A stretch of DNA of 64,000 nt. Source: Globisporangium splendens. Its lineage: Eukaryota > Oomycota > Peronosporomycetes > Pythiales > Pythiaceae. The position numbers and the translations under genes are program-made. Where the stretch lies: assembly GCA_006386115.1 (NCBI GenBank), contig VFIW01000016.1, positions 248,001 to 312,000 of the forward strand, written 5' to 3'. Shown piece by piece: positions 1-11,800 of the stretch; within the stretch, counting starts at the first letter, position 1; every line of letters begins with the position of its first letter. Below the pieces are notes generated by a model that had not been told where the DNA came from, ran no database searches, and saw nothing but the letters and a program-made list of their open reading frames with translations.

Positions 1-70
1 GCATAGATAAAGTGTTCTTTGTTGAAATACGCTCATTATAATGTGCATAGACACATACACATAGACGTAC

Positions 71-369
71 AGTGGGAGCGTGAAGCTCTGTGGCGTGTCG
101 GGTTTGCAGAACTCGCGCCAGGACACGGACGCCGAGCTGTCGTTGGCGCTGCGGTTCACGTCGGCGGGGACGAGGATGCCCCAGAGCCCGGCCGAGATCT
201 TGTGGTCGAACTCGAGCCAGTGCCAGCGCAGCAGCGCGAAGAAGAGCAGCGCCGCGACCACGGTCGCGAGCAGCACCTGGTTGGCGTTCGAGAGCCCGTA
301 CTGTCGGTGGCGCGAGCGCCGGTAGCCGACGCTTGGCGCGCTCTCGCGCCGGGACGTGCGTCTCCGCAT
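71..369 (-). CDS. Single-pass membrane protein, first exon (partial)
   Basis: The minus strand reads an Arg-rich N-terminus (MRRRTSRRES...), then one strongly hydrophobic segment at about residues 34-50 (VLLATVVAALLFFALLRW), then a segment with an N-glycosylation sequon. This suggests a type II (signal-anchor) protein with the basic end in the cytosol. An in-frame TAG lies 45 bases upstream of the ATG, which fixes the start at 369. The exon probably ends at 71 before a GTACGT donor. Without splicing, the frame stays open to the window edge. The rest of the gene lies outside the window and I do not recognise the family from 99 residues. Confidence 0.6.
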
Positions 370-845
370 CCACTGCGTTGGGTCGCTGCCGCTGCCTATG
401 GTGATCTGCTACCAGTAGTGGCGCTGGGGCTGTCCCTCTTTGCCTTTAGAGGACAGCAGGAGCGCGCGAATTGGCTTGTGGGAGAGTGGCGTTTGGATCG
501 CTTGGCGGGATGGCAATGCCATGATGCGAATTGTCCCAACGTAACTCACGCACCTTTAGGACTTGGAAGAAAAATGGATATTTGGAGTACCTGTATAAAT
601 ACATACCTGTGAATACAGATGGATATACTTTTTGTGAAGATATAAACAAGAACTGTGATTTTCTATCTACCTGTGTATTGTGTTGGTGAGAAATGTCGAA
701 GTAGAAGAAAAGACGACCGAGGTTGCCGCACTTTTCCGGATGGGACATGCGCAACGTGGCGGCAAAGTGCTGCCCTTGTGCGCTGATGGTCGACATGATC
801 GACCCGCAAGAGGCGCAATGTGGCAACCACGGGCGGGCGACTTGT
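370..845. other. Intergenic, no gene seen
   Basis: This stretch would hold the promoter of the minus-strand membrane protein. I see no coding pattern, RNA gene or repeat in it. Confidence 0.4.
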
Positions 846-1418
846 ATGTGCGCATACAAGGTGTTACTGCTGCTGTGGTTACTGCTGCTTGGTGTCGCAT
901 ACGGAGCCGCGCAGCAGACGGAGCTTCATCGACAATGTGTGCCTCCATGTTGGACAATCCGATCCAGGCGTATTGTCACCGTACAGTTTAATTGCAGGAG
1001 CGTCGATGCGGTGATTGACGAACGAGCTGCGACATACACTCAAGCTCCAAATGTTTCGTGCCTCACACCTCGTTGTGCTGCTGACCCCCTGCTATCGCTT
1101 TACCATGCGCGAACGGAGCCACAAGTCAAAACATCACTGTGCTTTTATTATTCCCTCCCCTTGAACGAAGGCGACACACACATATTCACACTTGTGCTGG
1201 TAGTAATGTTTCGTTTACTTCTTCTTGGCCGCGAGTCTGTCGGTGCCGTACGCCACGGCCGCTCCACCGCCGACAGCGACCAGCACATTGCGCACCGCCA
1301 CGATCTTGCCTCCTGTTCATTTTTTAAAATTTCACATTCAAACAGGACAGCAAATGCACAAGGTTTAAGTCAGCAACACACCGCCAAGCGCATCACGAAT
1401 GAAGTACGAACGACTTGA
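846..1418 (+). CDS. Doubtful small secreted ORF
   Basis: From the ATG at 846 the frame encodes a textbook signal peptide (MCAYKVLLLLWLLLLGVAYG, then AAQ), followed by a Cys-containing stretch (QCVPPCW, a Cys about 30 residues on, then VSCLTPRC). Small secreted Cys-containing proteins are common in oomycetes. The 3' half of the frame runs antisense through the last exon of the next gene (1215-1312) and looks non-coding. If it is real, the gene is probably shorter or spliced. I do not recognise a family and the whole ORF may be chance. Confidence 0.2.
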   Translation: MCAYKVLLLLWLLLLGVAYGAAQQTELHRQCVPPCWTIRSRRIVTVQFNCRSVDAVIDERAATYTQAPNVSCLTPRCAADPLLSLYHARTEPQVKTSLCFYYSLPLNEGDTHIFTLVLVVMFRLLLLGRESVGAVRHGRSTADSDQHIAHRHDLASCSFFKISHSNRTANAQGLSQQHTAKRITNEVRTT

Positions 1419-2187
1419 ACGATAACGTACGGAGGAGAAGCGATGGGAGACCAACGACGGCGACGAGACCCGCGACCGCGGCTTCCGGGTGTTCCCGACG
1501 GAACTCGTTCACCTTGATCAGTTCTGCGAGAAGCATACCAACGAATAGATAACGGTGAGTACCACTCAAATCCCGTGCGGTCATGCGCCTAAAAGCGCAT
1601 TAACGGCTCATAGAACAACGTACGCTTTTGCGTGTCGGCGAGAGCTGCTCGCACTGGCACCAATTGCTCATCCGCCGATTTTTGTGTGTCCTTCAACGCC
1701 AACTGCATCATTATCACAGGAAAGTCCAAAACACAAGCCCAGCATCCATAGGAAAAACGTCTTCTTTGCAAAAAAACGCAGTCGATGGATACAAAACACA
1801 CAGCCGCGCACGTACCTGCACGTCGTGGAGCTGGTGGTTCACCTGCTGTCGCACCGATGAGATTTGCTTGCGCAGCTCGGTGCCTTCCTTCGACTCGGCT
1901 TGCTCAAAGATCTGCACGACGGGGCTCACAGCGGTCTTCAGACCTTCGTACGCCTGCTTCGCGACGCGCTTGATCGCAATGCGCGCCGAGTTCGTGAGCT
2001 CCTTGCCATGCTCCACGTTGGCGCCGAAAAAGTCCTTCACCTGGTCCACGTTGCCACCCACGAGGCTCTTCACCTGGCTCACGCCGTCCGCCGCCGTGCC
2101 GCGCACGCTCTTCGAGGCGCTGTCCAGTGCGTCTGTCACGGCGTCGACCGCTCCATCCCATGGCTTCTTGTCTCCGTCACCGGCCAT
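1215..2187 (-). CDS. Putative MICOS-type mitochondrial membrane protein, 3 exons
   Basis: Proposed exons are 1816-2187, 1431-1512 and 1215-1312, joining in frame to about 183 residues. The start is the ATG at 2187 (MAGDGDKKPWDGAVDAV). The first exon encodes a long amphipathic helix/coiled coil. Exons 2 and 3 encode two short hydrophobic, Gly/Ala-rich segments (AAVAGLVAVVGLPSLLL and NVLVAVGGGAAVAYG) and the protein ends in AAKKK. Helix plus two Gly-rich hairpin segments is the layout of MIC26/MIC27 (apolipoprotein O-like) cristae-junction proteins, which is why I suggest that family; it is inference. The acceptor of exon 2 is uncertain: CTCGCAG at 1526 has the better pyrimidine tract, but only the AAG at 1513 keeps the frame. 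It shares a 373-bp divergent promoter with RIF1. Confidence 0.5.
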
Positions 2188-2560
2188 TCTGCTCCTGCTT
2201 GCTTTGCGTCTTAGACAGTGGGGCAAAATGCACGTCGGGTTTGGTGGCATGATTGATGCGGACCACAACCTGCATTTCAGCCAATCATAGGCTACAACAT
2301 ACACTTTTATGCAAATGGATTGGCCTATAAATTGCGACCACCCTGCGTTTCTTTTTCTGAAGTGCCAGAGACAAAGACCAAAGCCACACCACCTCCATCG
2401 GCTCGGATCGGCTCGTGCTCTGTTTGTTGTTCGACAAAAACCACTTGTCGAATACAACGTGGCACACACAATTTACGGCCACTTCCCCTTTTCCGTGCAT
2501 GCTCAAAATGCGGAATGGTCAACTGGGACTTGAAGGTAAACGACGGCACCATATCCGAAA
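2188..2560. promoter_or_regulatory. Divergent promoter region
   Basis: This is a 373-bp gap between the starts of the minus-strand MICOS-like gene and the plus-strand RIF1 gene. I see no clear oomycete Inr/FPR or TATA element. Its role is inferred from gene layout only. Confidence 0.4.
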
Positions 2561-5500
2561 ATGGAAGCGGCTGCACGCGCGCATGGCGACGGCGCTGCAC
2601 CGCCAACTGGTGACGCAAACTCCGCGGATGCAGCATTGCAGGCGCTGGCACAGCAGTTGGATGCGATCGTGACGCACAAGTTTCCCTCGTCGCGCGGCGG
2701 CGAGCAGCGCATCGACTTGTACCTGGAGCTGAACCAGCTGCTGCGCGTCGAAGACACACCCGAGTCCGTGCAAGCGCTTCGAGCAAGGCTTCCAGCGTTG
2801 CTATTAGAGTTCCACTATGACCTGCAGAATGCGACAGTCAACGACTTGCTGCATGTGTGCCTACGCACGCTGTCGTACTTTATGTACCACAAGACATTAG
2901 CAGCGACGTTCTCGGACGCACAGGTGGCGATGTTCTTATCGGATATTATCAGTCTGCTGTTTTCGACATCGGATGAAGTATGTGCCTAGTATCTATCTGG
3001 GGTGGTGACAGTGAATGGCAGTATGGGCAGTGAAAGAGCTGACCTATGTGTGATGTTGGTTCCAGCCGACCTACAAATTGTGTCTTTGGAGCTTGACGAT
3101 GCAGAATTTTGAAGAAACACGGCACCTGTTTCTCCGTCGCATCGTAGAAGCCTTTGTTCAAGCCATTGTGAATCCGTTCAAGTCTCGTGCAAGTACGTGG
3201 CACTGAATGCGATTATTTAAGCTAGAAATGGCCAACACTAACATCTTTGGGTGCATATTTTTCACCACTGGAAAGTCGAATTGCAAGCGTTGAAAGGACT
3301 GCACTTGCTCATGCTCAAGTACCCGCAAGTGGTGCTGGTATTGGACTCGACCGTGCGCATCTGGTTGAAGCCTATCTGCAGTCGTTTAGCGAGCAGTCAT
3401 GAGCCAACGTGGGAACAATCCCGTCTGATTTTGAAAGAAGCGAGTCGATTCGTTACAAAATGGTCCGAAGAAGTGCTGGAAGAGTTGCAGGATTGGATGG
3501 TCCAATACGCGTTACCGGCAGTGAAAGCACATATGGAGAAGGAGCGAAACAAGAGCGCATTGCAGCTGTGGATACTGATCCTACAGTTGATGAAATCGAC
3601 ACTGGCGACAGATCTCACCATTTTGAACGATATTTTGTACATTCCAGAGATATCCATGCAGCATGAAGACGCGTCAGTCCGATTGATGAGCATGGAAGCC
3701 TGGTATCACCTCGTTGCGGTATTCCGTCAAAGCAAGGAATGGTTTTTCAAGAAATCTGTAGTTCAGCTTTTGGTGCGGCCCGTGATTGTTTGCATCGAGG
3801 ATGAAGCACTGATGAACATTGTACAAGCGGCGTTTGTCACGTGGCAAAATATCGTGTCAGCTCTAGTTCAAGACTTTAATCAGTTCTGCGCGGATCAAGA
3901 GCATGTGCCAAGAGCAATTCAAGCAAACTCGCGGAAATGGAAACGCTGGTATCACGAATCAGTGACAAGACCGCTCGTCGCGATCATGGAGAGTCGTCAA
4001 GCTGACAAGAAGCAAGAGGGCAGTTTAAGGGAAGTACTTCAGTATTTTGAGTTCGCTGCTTCAGTGTGGATGTTCGACAAGACAGCGCAGCTCAATAGCT
4101 CAAGTGAAACTACCGCGAACATCAGCGACGAAGAAAACGTGGCTGCCCAAAGCAAAAGTGAGGCCAAGTATGTTGTACTTGACATGGCAGACACTCAAGG
4201 TAGGCAGTCATCGCCCTTCTCGATCTTAGAAGAGCAGCATAGCTCTTCTATCGGAAGCAACCTATTCGGATTGGCTTTTATGCTTCCAGATGTGCTGAAT
4301 ATGATCCGGAGGTTGCTAGTTCATGCTGAAAAGCTGACTTCTCAACCGGATTGCAATCAAGTCGCTAGCCTAGCTGAAACTGTTTGGATGGGTTTGAGTC
4401 AGCGCCTTCATTTATCCAAGGTATTGGCAGGTGATGAAGACAAACAGCAAAAGCTTCGACTACGATTGTTGCGAATCTGTCTGGAGTTTGCATTTGGGAT
4501 GCCAAGCAGCTTGGCTCTTCCTCCTGATTCGCAGATATCGAGTAGCCAAGCAGGAGCTGATGCAACCGTATCTACAAACGTTCAAGTGGGATTCAACTCC
4601 TCACGTTGCTTGCTTTTGATACGTTGGCAGCTCCAGCTACTTGGTCCACTCATCAGCGGTTTTCAGGGGCAGGATGAGTTAATTTCGTTATTTGTGCACC
4701 CGAAAAGCAAGTTGTCGCAGCACTTGCTGAACCAGATTCGTCTCGTCAAAGAAGAGTCGCCTACCTCTACCCAAATAATGGCCAAGTGGGATAGCGAGAC
4801 CCTTTCAAATCAATGCGTTGATTTCTCGTCAAGAGCCAACACGATACCATGCGCGATAGTGTATTTATCGCTCGAGTACCCGACGTTACTGGAGTCGAAT
4901 TTACAGGACCGAGTCAAGCTAGCATCACTCGAGAAGGCGAGTGAGGTTGTGGCAGAGTTGTTGGCGTGCGCCGATGCAGATATCCAAGAGTCCGTCGGCT
5001 TGGTGCTTGAACTGAAACAACTCACTGACACCATCTTCCAAGTTGGCAAAGCAGTGCTAAAAGAGACTTTTTCTACAGGCAAGCCGTGCTCTAGAGAAGA
5101 GTTTCTGAGTGGCTGCTTGGCAAGATCATCTATATCGACTGATGAAAGACATGTGTCCACTGAAAAAGAAACTTCTCGTCCAGAAACTGGAGCTCCAAGT
5201 GGTACGACTCTTGCGTCAGCGAGTAGCATTGAACAACTAGGCACGCCAACTAGCGCCGATCCTACATCCGTGGCATCTGCGCCAGCTGATACGAGCATGC
5301 CATCGCCACGCCTGCTTGAAAGTGTAAGTCAGACACGAATCGCGCCGGAGGTACTTATCGATTGCGAAGTAAAAGCGGAATATTCTACGACAAGGAAACT
5401 CATCACCCAAGGTGTTCCGCCTACAACACCGAAAAAAGAAAGGAAACTTGGTGATTTCTGGACGTCAAAGACATCAAACCCGCCATCGCCTTTGGCTATC

Positions 5501-6256
5501 AGACAACCGTTTGCTCAACGAAACCCACAAAGCGAGCGCAACACAAATTTGCAGTGCATATGCCCAGATGAGTTTAGCGGCCGGAAAGATCGACTGAAGA
5601 ATATTGCGTCGAGTCCTTTCCGGCAACGGGTGCAGGCTTCAGCAGAAGTGACGCCAGCATCTCCAGCTCCGATCCAGGGAGCATCCCCGTCTCCGCGTCG
5701 GATTCTAAAAAGACCAGCGCTTCCGAATAATCGGTTTCTGAGCCCTATACCACTGGAGAGTCCCCACCAAAAGCGTGCGCGACGACCGTTACTGGGGCTG
5801 ACCAGTGAAATTGATGCAGCAGATGAAGAGGAAAGTGAGACGACGAGGAAGTTGCCGAAAATTGCCGAGCGTGTGACGTTCTGCCTGCCGACAGGCGACG
5901 GGGAGGGAGAAACTCGAATTGCCCGCCCAGGAGAAGACTCTCAAGATTCTAATGCTGCTGCCCCGGTGAAAGTCAACGAGGATTCCGAAGAGAAAATGGA
6001 GCAATTCTCAGTCAAGTTTTTACAACACCTTCGACGGTCCGCGTACTACATGGACAAAATTGTTGCTGAAGATGAAAGTCTACAAAGTGACGCAGGTTTA
6101 CGGACCAATGCAAGCAAAATGGACACCTTGCTGCTAGATTTACAACAAGCGCACGATCTGATCGCAAGAGTGAGCGGTCAGTTGCAAACCATCACCGAAG
6201 CAAATGAGAAGAACTGCCAGAAGATGCTTGAGGGGAGAGATGACGGAACGCAGTGA
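2561..6256 (+). CDS. RIF1: RIF1 orthologue (telomere/replication-timing factor), 3 exons
   Basis: Exons are 2561-2977, 3066-3192 and 3276-6256, giving 1174 residues. Introns start GTATGT and GTACGT, and intron 2 has a CTAAC branch site. Residues ~30-300 are helical-repeat sequence matching the Rif1 N-terminal domain (RIDLYLELNQLL, CLWSLTMQNF, ALKGLHLLMLKYP). The middle is a long Ser/Thr/Pro-rich disordered region. Two candidate protein phosphatase 1 docking sites follow: RRILKRP near 5695-5715 (SILK-like) and RVTF at residues 1047-1050, the pair by which known Rif1 proteins recruit PP1 to oppose replication-origin kinases. The last 90 residues form a coiled coil. It acts in the nucleus on late replication and telomere/double-strand-break control in known relatives. 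It converges with the Cys-rich gene that ends at 6508. Confidence 0.82.
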
Positions 6257-6507
6257 CTATAATCATCTTGTTTGAGACGCCGAAGCGCTAACATGTGCTG
6301 CATCGTTGAGTTGCGTGCACTCCTGCCGGGTGTACGATAATAATGCCACCAAGACCGCACAAACGAAGAATGCTGCGGGTATGCAGTTGAGCATGGATTT
6401 ATTTGTCGTTGTCAACACATGCAGCTAAACTTCAAGCCGCGAATGCTTGCTTACTCTCATGCAACATTATGTATGCATATGCAGCACACATGCGACCAGG
6501 ATATCAA

Positions 6508-8124
6508 TTAGACGATTGGTTTGCAGCCATACACTCCAGGGTGTACGATGTCACAGTAAGCTCCGTTGGACAACGCAGGCTCTGCAGTGGGGCAGGCGCC
6601 GTTCGATTCAGTCCCAGCACACGCGACACCAGGGACACAGAAAACCTTTGGGATACCGACGACACTCATGGGGGTGCCACCATTGGGACAGTCGGAGCTA
6701 GTCGCTGTGCTGTCTGCCGGGGAAGCTGTAGTTGGCAGTGACGGCGTGGTTGTTGGGGCTTCAGATGAAGCTGCTGGTGCTGAAGATACTGGACTGACAG
6801 GACTTCCAGCTGGTGCAGTCGTAGTCGGGGTAACCACAACTGGTGACAAAGTCTCGAGCGAGTTGGCATTCAAGATTTTACATCCGTACACACCCGATGC
6901 GAGAATGCCACAGTACGACCCAACTGGCAGACGATCGCTTTTGCCAGGACAGAGCCCATTGCTCAAACTAGCCGAACAGAGTGGACCACCCGCGACGCAG
7001 AAAAATCCCTTGACGCCCTCGACACTCATTTCGGACTCGCCGCTTGGGCAGTTGGAGCTTGAAATGATCACCGACGATGCTAGTGTTGACGACCCTGAAG
7101 CTGCTCCCGTCGGTAATGCTGGCGAAGATGGCGTTGAAGGAGCTGGAGCTGTTGATGGCGAAACCTTGCATCCATACTCACCGAATGCCACGACCCCGCA
7201 ATATGATCCAAGTGGGAGGCTAGGGTATTGGACACCTGGGCAAAGTCCGTTGCTGACGGTCCCAGAGCAGAGTGGACCCCCATTGACACAGAAGATGCCC
7301 TGAGCACCCTCAACACCCACTGGAGTTTCGCCATCTCGGCACGAGTAGCTCGAACCATCGCTGGAAGTCGAAGGAGACCCTGGCATATTAGCAGCGGTAG
7401 CCGGTGCTGGAGATGCCACAGCTGGCACGTTGGCCACAATAGTTGGTTCTGGGGAAACTGCTGCTGGCGTTGCTGATGTCGGAGCCGGAGTAGCCTCCAC
7501 CGCAGACGCAGTTGAGACTTTGCATCCGTACACACCAGAAGCAACAATGCCGCAGTAGGAGCCGTTTGGCAGACGCGGATTTTCGACGCCTGGGCAAATC
7601 CCGTTGTATTCGCTTCCCATACAAGTGGGGCCGCCTTTGACACAGAAGACGCCTTCAACGCCTTCAACACTTACTCCCGATTCCCCACTTAGGCAAAATG
7701 CGTCGAGCGTTGCACCAATTACACCTGCTGTTAGCGACGGAGTCTTTACAGGAGTTGAAGTGGTTGGCACTTGAGTTTCGACAGGAGCAGGAGTGGCTGG
7801 TGTTGTAGGTGCGGGGGTGACCGACGGCATCGCCGCCGTTGATGTCGGGCTTACCGTTGGTGTTGGCGGCACCACTTTGCAGCCATACACATTTGTTGCA
7901 ACAATCCCACAGTATGAACCATACGGAAGACCTGGCTGCACCCCTGGACAAGTCCCGTTGCTGACATCGGCAATACACATTGGATTGTCGTCAACACAGA
8001 AGATGCCTTCTACGCCCTCCACGCTCATTTCCTTTTGGGGTTTTGTGCATGGAGCATAGGCACGAGCAAGTCTTGAGGTGGAAGCTGACGTGAGGAGAAG
8101 AGCGGCGAGAAGTGACTTGAACAT
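6508..8124 (-). CDS. Secreted five-repeat Cys-rich protein
   Basis: 538 residues from the ATG at 8124, chosen because it opens a signal peptide (MFKSLLAALLLTSASTS...AYA); the frame is open further upstream but without such a start. Five ~58-residue modules follow, each with six Cys and the pattern MSVEGVxGxFCVxGxPxC, SNGxCPGVQ, LPxGSYCGIVASGVYGCK. Linkers are rich in Thr, Ser, Pro and Ala and are likely O-glycosylated. Three disulfides per module can be expected. The protein should be extracellular or wall-bound. Two decayed relatives lie at 44240-44557 and 54053-55530. I do not know a named family or function; an effector, adhesin or wall protein are all possible. This copy ends GCKPIV and lacks the extra C-terminal module of the relatives. 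Confidence 0.8.
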   Translation of the reverse strand: MFKSLLAALLLTSASTSRLARAYAPCTKPQKEMSVEGVEGIFCVDDNPMCIADVSNGTCPGVQPGLPYGSYCGIVATNVYGCKVVPPTPTVSPTSTAAMPSVTPAPTTPATPAPVETQVPTTSTPVKTPSLTAGVIGATLDAFCLSGESGVSVEGVEGVFCVKGGPTCMGSEYNGICPGVENPRLPNGSYCGIVASGVYGCKVSTASAVEATPAPTSATPAAVSPEPTIVANVPAVASPAPATAANMPGSPSTSSDGSSYSCRDGETPVGVEGAQGIFCVNGGPLCSGTVSNGLCPGVQYPSLPLGSYCGVVAFGEYGCKVSPSTAPAPSTPSSPALPTGAASGSSTLASSVIISSSNCPSGESEMSVEGVKGFFCVAGGPLCSASLSNGLCPGKSDRLPVGSYCGILASGVYGCKILNANSLETLSPVVVTPTTTAPAGSPVSPVSSAPAASSEAPTTTPSLPTTASPADSTATSSDCPNGGTPMSVVGIPKVFCVPGVACAGTESNGACPTAEPALSNGAYCDIVHPGVYGCKPIV

Positions 8125-8893
8125 CGTGGAATCTTGCAGTTTTGAGCGCTGAAAGGAAGACGGTGAGGCTGGACAACTCTCTGCCTTCAACAGTATTTGA
8201 CTGATGAAGGAAAATCGAAGAATGGCATGGAGTTGCAAGCGTATTGCTTTGATTCCAGACCGATGCCTGTGGCAGTGGGTGTTTCGAGCACTCTTGCCTG
8301 CAGTGAGACGATGCGCTCCACATATGCTCGTGATTGTGGCTTGGTAGGTCAAAGTACGGCATGCGACAGATCGGTGCGTGCATATATCGCGATGCGCAAA
8401 TATACTTGCGGCTATTTCGAGCTCCTGGGATGACAAGCATGGCTGGTTTGGTTGAAGTGCGATGCAGCAGCATTTGTCCAGTCGGTTTATTTTGACATTT
8501 TCGATAACAAGATTGGAGGAATGGGCACGATACAAATATTAACGAGAATACGCTTGACGCGGGAGCGATTGTGCCTGTGATGGGATTGTAGATGGGTGCA
8601 TGCGATGCGCTAGCACGGAACGCTTCAGTGGGCTAATCGCTATTTAAGTGCCGGCGAAAGTGCATGGAAGTGAGACGATGAAGACTATTCCAAGATACGC
8701 AGTTGTCTCAAGCTGCAGCACTTTGCGGCAGCGCGTTGCTTTAAGCAATACAAACCATGCGATGGATGGCAGCGAGGTGCGGCAATGAACGGAATGATGG
8801 CTGCCCTGATATAATCGGACGAAGAAAATATCGGTAGACCCTCGTTCCGAAGATGGCCACTACAGCCCAATACACACCACCAAAAAGGCACGA
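8125..8893. other. Intergenic, promoter side of the Cys-rich gene
   Basis: This gap lies between the starts of the minus-strand Cys-rich gene and the plus-strand kinase pseudogene. The minus frame of the Cys-rich protein stays open far into it, but without coding character. I see no clear core promoter or repeat. Confidence 0.4.
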
Positions 8894-11800
8894 ATGGATG
8901 CTAACACGAGCATTGAGATGATGGATTGCCTATCTGTCTATTGCGGCATGGAATCGACAGCATCTGCCTTCCGATTGTGCAGCGGTGATGCAATGACGAA
9001 GGCTTGTGAAGCAGGCGCCGATTTTTTCCACACGGCTGTTCATGCGCTACTAATATCCAAGCCAATTCAATACCGGGAGAATCGTCGTTTTGCCACAGAC
9101 TTCTTTGTTGCGCCAGTTAGATGCGATTCACGGCATGAACTCGGATCCACGAGCAATGGAGGGCAGAAATTCATCGGCCGCACTTTCCGTGGACGTGCCC
9201 CTTGTTGGTACACGTGACCTTGAGATTGAGCACACCGAAGCAGCTTTGCTAGCACAGGAACCCCTCGCGAAAGTGCGGGTTGCGAAATTCCATGGGATCC
9301 GAGTGTGCGTGTTTTCGCTTCGATCCAGTCCTGCAAAAGCGCCGTTGTGAGAGATTGCTCTTGACGCATTGAAGACCGATGTGCTTATATCCCCGCATCC
9401 TGTAAGTTACCTTCTTTGTTGCTAGTTTTTGTGGCTCTCCGCGCTTCTCCAATGCTGACGTCTTGCTTTATTCTGTCTTTGCTGCCATTTCATCCGCAAT
9501 AAGAACATGGTGCAAGTGCTCGGTATTGTGGGTGATTCGCTTTCAGCTCCGACTCACGTGATAACGGAGCACATGCCGCTCAGTCTGTACGGTGTGCTTC
9601 ACCGAGATCGCATCGTGCTCAATCGCCAAGATGTCTCGTTGATCGCGAGCCAAATTCTCCAGGCTCTACACTTTCTTCACTCGCTAGGAGAAAGCTTTGG
9701 CTCGAGCTTGTCAAGTCGGAAAGTCATGCTCAGTGGAAGCAACCATGTCAAACTACGCCGCTTCGGGCTGGAGTTTGTGCAGAAAACTTTAGCCCATAAG
9801 CAATGCTCGTTGAGTGTTCCAGAGACTAACTCGTTCTGGAAGACGCAGTACGACATCCCCGGCAAGAAATGTGTCCAACCAACGACTACAACAGCGGACT
9901 CAGCAGTGACCTCGATATCTGCGGCTCGTAGAAGGTTAGATGCTGCATCTACAAAGGCAGGCTGCGATCAAGGAGGAGACGATTCTCAAATGCAGGATCT
10001 CTATGCGTTTGGCATGCTGTCACTGGAGATGCGCACCGCAGAGAAACCAAGCAGCGAGGTCTACAATCGAATCTCGTGCGCGGATCAGAAAGATCCAGTG
10101 ATTGGCCAAGTGGTTCGCCTTGCACTTTCGTGCGGCGAGTTTAATGGTGATGTTGGTGACATAGACCGAAGAAATGTCAAGTTCAGCGACCCGGAAGTCG
10201 AAGTAAGCGCCCAGTATTTCATGAAACTGCTTGGAGCTATCGAGCGAGAGGATCGAACAGATGACGGAACGAGATTATCGAGTGCATCGTTCCCAAGTTT
10301 CTTGCATGCAGACCGATATTTCCTGGCAAGAGAAGCCCAGCAAATCGAGAAAAGCCTTCAAACACGAGATTCCAAGTCTGAAGTGGCTATGAAACGTCTC
10401 AGTGCTGTTAAACACGAGCTTTTGGAAGAGTAAAGCAATTTTGAAATTCTCGTGAAACAATTTGAACAATGCCAACAGGAAAAAAGCCAATGCATACAAG
10501 CAAAGTTACTATTGGAAGATAAAGTCCAAGCGTTGGCGCTGTTTAATGACGTGGCAAACGACGAATGCAGAAGCCTCTCGATAGAGATCGCACGACAGAA
10601 ACAAGAGTTCGACAGAGTGCTAATGGCTATGGAAGACCACATCAATCGCGTCTTTCGTCTTCAAAGTGAGAAAGCAGTCGATCGGAAGGAAGAGCAAGCG
10701 TTGCTGTTTGAGATTCTGAAGCTAAAAGAGGAGAAGCGAAGGTTGCAAGGCGACAAAGCAGAAGTAGAAGCCCAATGTGCTATACTTGCAGCCAAAGTTG
10801 GCGGTGAAAAAGACTCGCTGGAAGACCTTGAAGGTCGATACAAGCAAATAGTGTACAAGTGGGAGCAAGAACAAAAGGCACGCCACAAGGTCGAACGACA
10901 GTATGAAGTACTGAATTCCCAGTTGTTGCGGATGGAGGAAGAGCGTTCGATCTACTCATTAGAGCTGAATCACTGTCCGACTGGGTTGCTGGATCCGAAA
11001 CATGCTGCTGAATTTGTGCTGGAGCTCAAGATGAAAGAGATTCAAGCACTGCGAGGTGAGATTGACGAACACGTTCGCCGAGAACAAGATCTTCAAGGGG
11101 TAATTGCAAAGCACCGAGATAAATACCAAGAACTTCGCGCAGCGCAGCAGCAGCTTCAGGACGAGAAGGTCGTAATGCAATCCCAGCAACAAGCGCTCGC
11201 TGATGAAATCGCCAAAAGGAGTGAGGCAGAGGCCGGCTTATCGGAGCAACTTCGAGTGGCACAAGCTCAAATTCAGTTATTGCAGGAGAAGATCAGAGAT
11301 TTTGAAGAAGAAATGGCGCGTCAAGCGAAGAAAAGAGAAGACGAAGGCGAGCACTGAGTACTCATAGAATCTATGGAGGATTGTGAACACGAACTCTGAA
11401 AAAGAACGTCGACGTCGCCTGTCCATGTAGAAAGAGCTCGACACCTTCGGCAATGCCTAACACCGAACTGCGATGCACCAAGGTATCTTGTTGGTTCTTC
11501 CGGGTATTGCAAAGAGTGCGAGGAAAAAGCGGGGAAGCGGCAATCACCGGCGGATGGAAAAGGAGAATCTCGGGGCGCATCTTCCTCACACCGCCGGCAG
11601 CGAAGCTTTGACAGTGCCACCAGCAGCTTTTCGCGCTGCAATAACAACGTTAAGAATGCACATATTGTGGACATCGTGCGCAGCATGAGTGAGTTCTGAG
11701 ATGCTAACGCTTCGAACGATCTCGATGAGGAAGAGAGACGAGACGCCGAAGCACGGATTCTAGGGCTCGTCAAGCAACTTTCGGCGATTCTAAAGGAAGA

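Noticed and set aside
19..612. Plus-strand open frame of 197 codons at the window start
   Set aside because: It is antisense to the membrane-protein exon at 71-369, which has the better protein (signal anchor, upstream stop, consensus donor).
9411..9503. Frame break in the kinase region counted as a lesion
   Set aside because: GTAAGT...AATAAG behaves as a normal intron and restores HPNMVQVLG, so it is not a defect.
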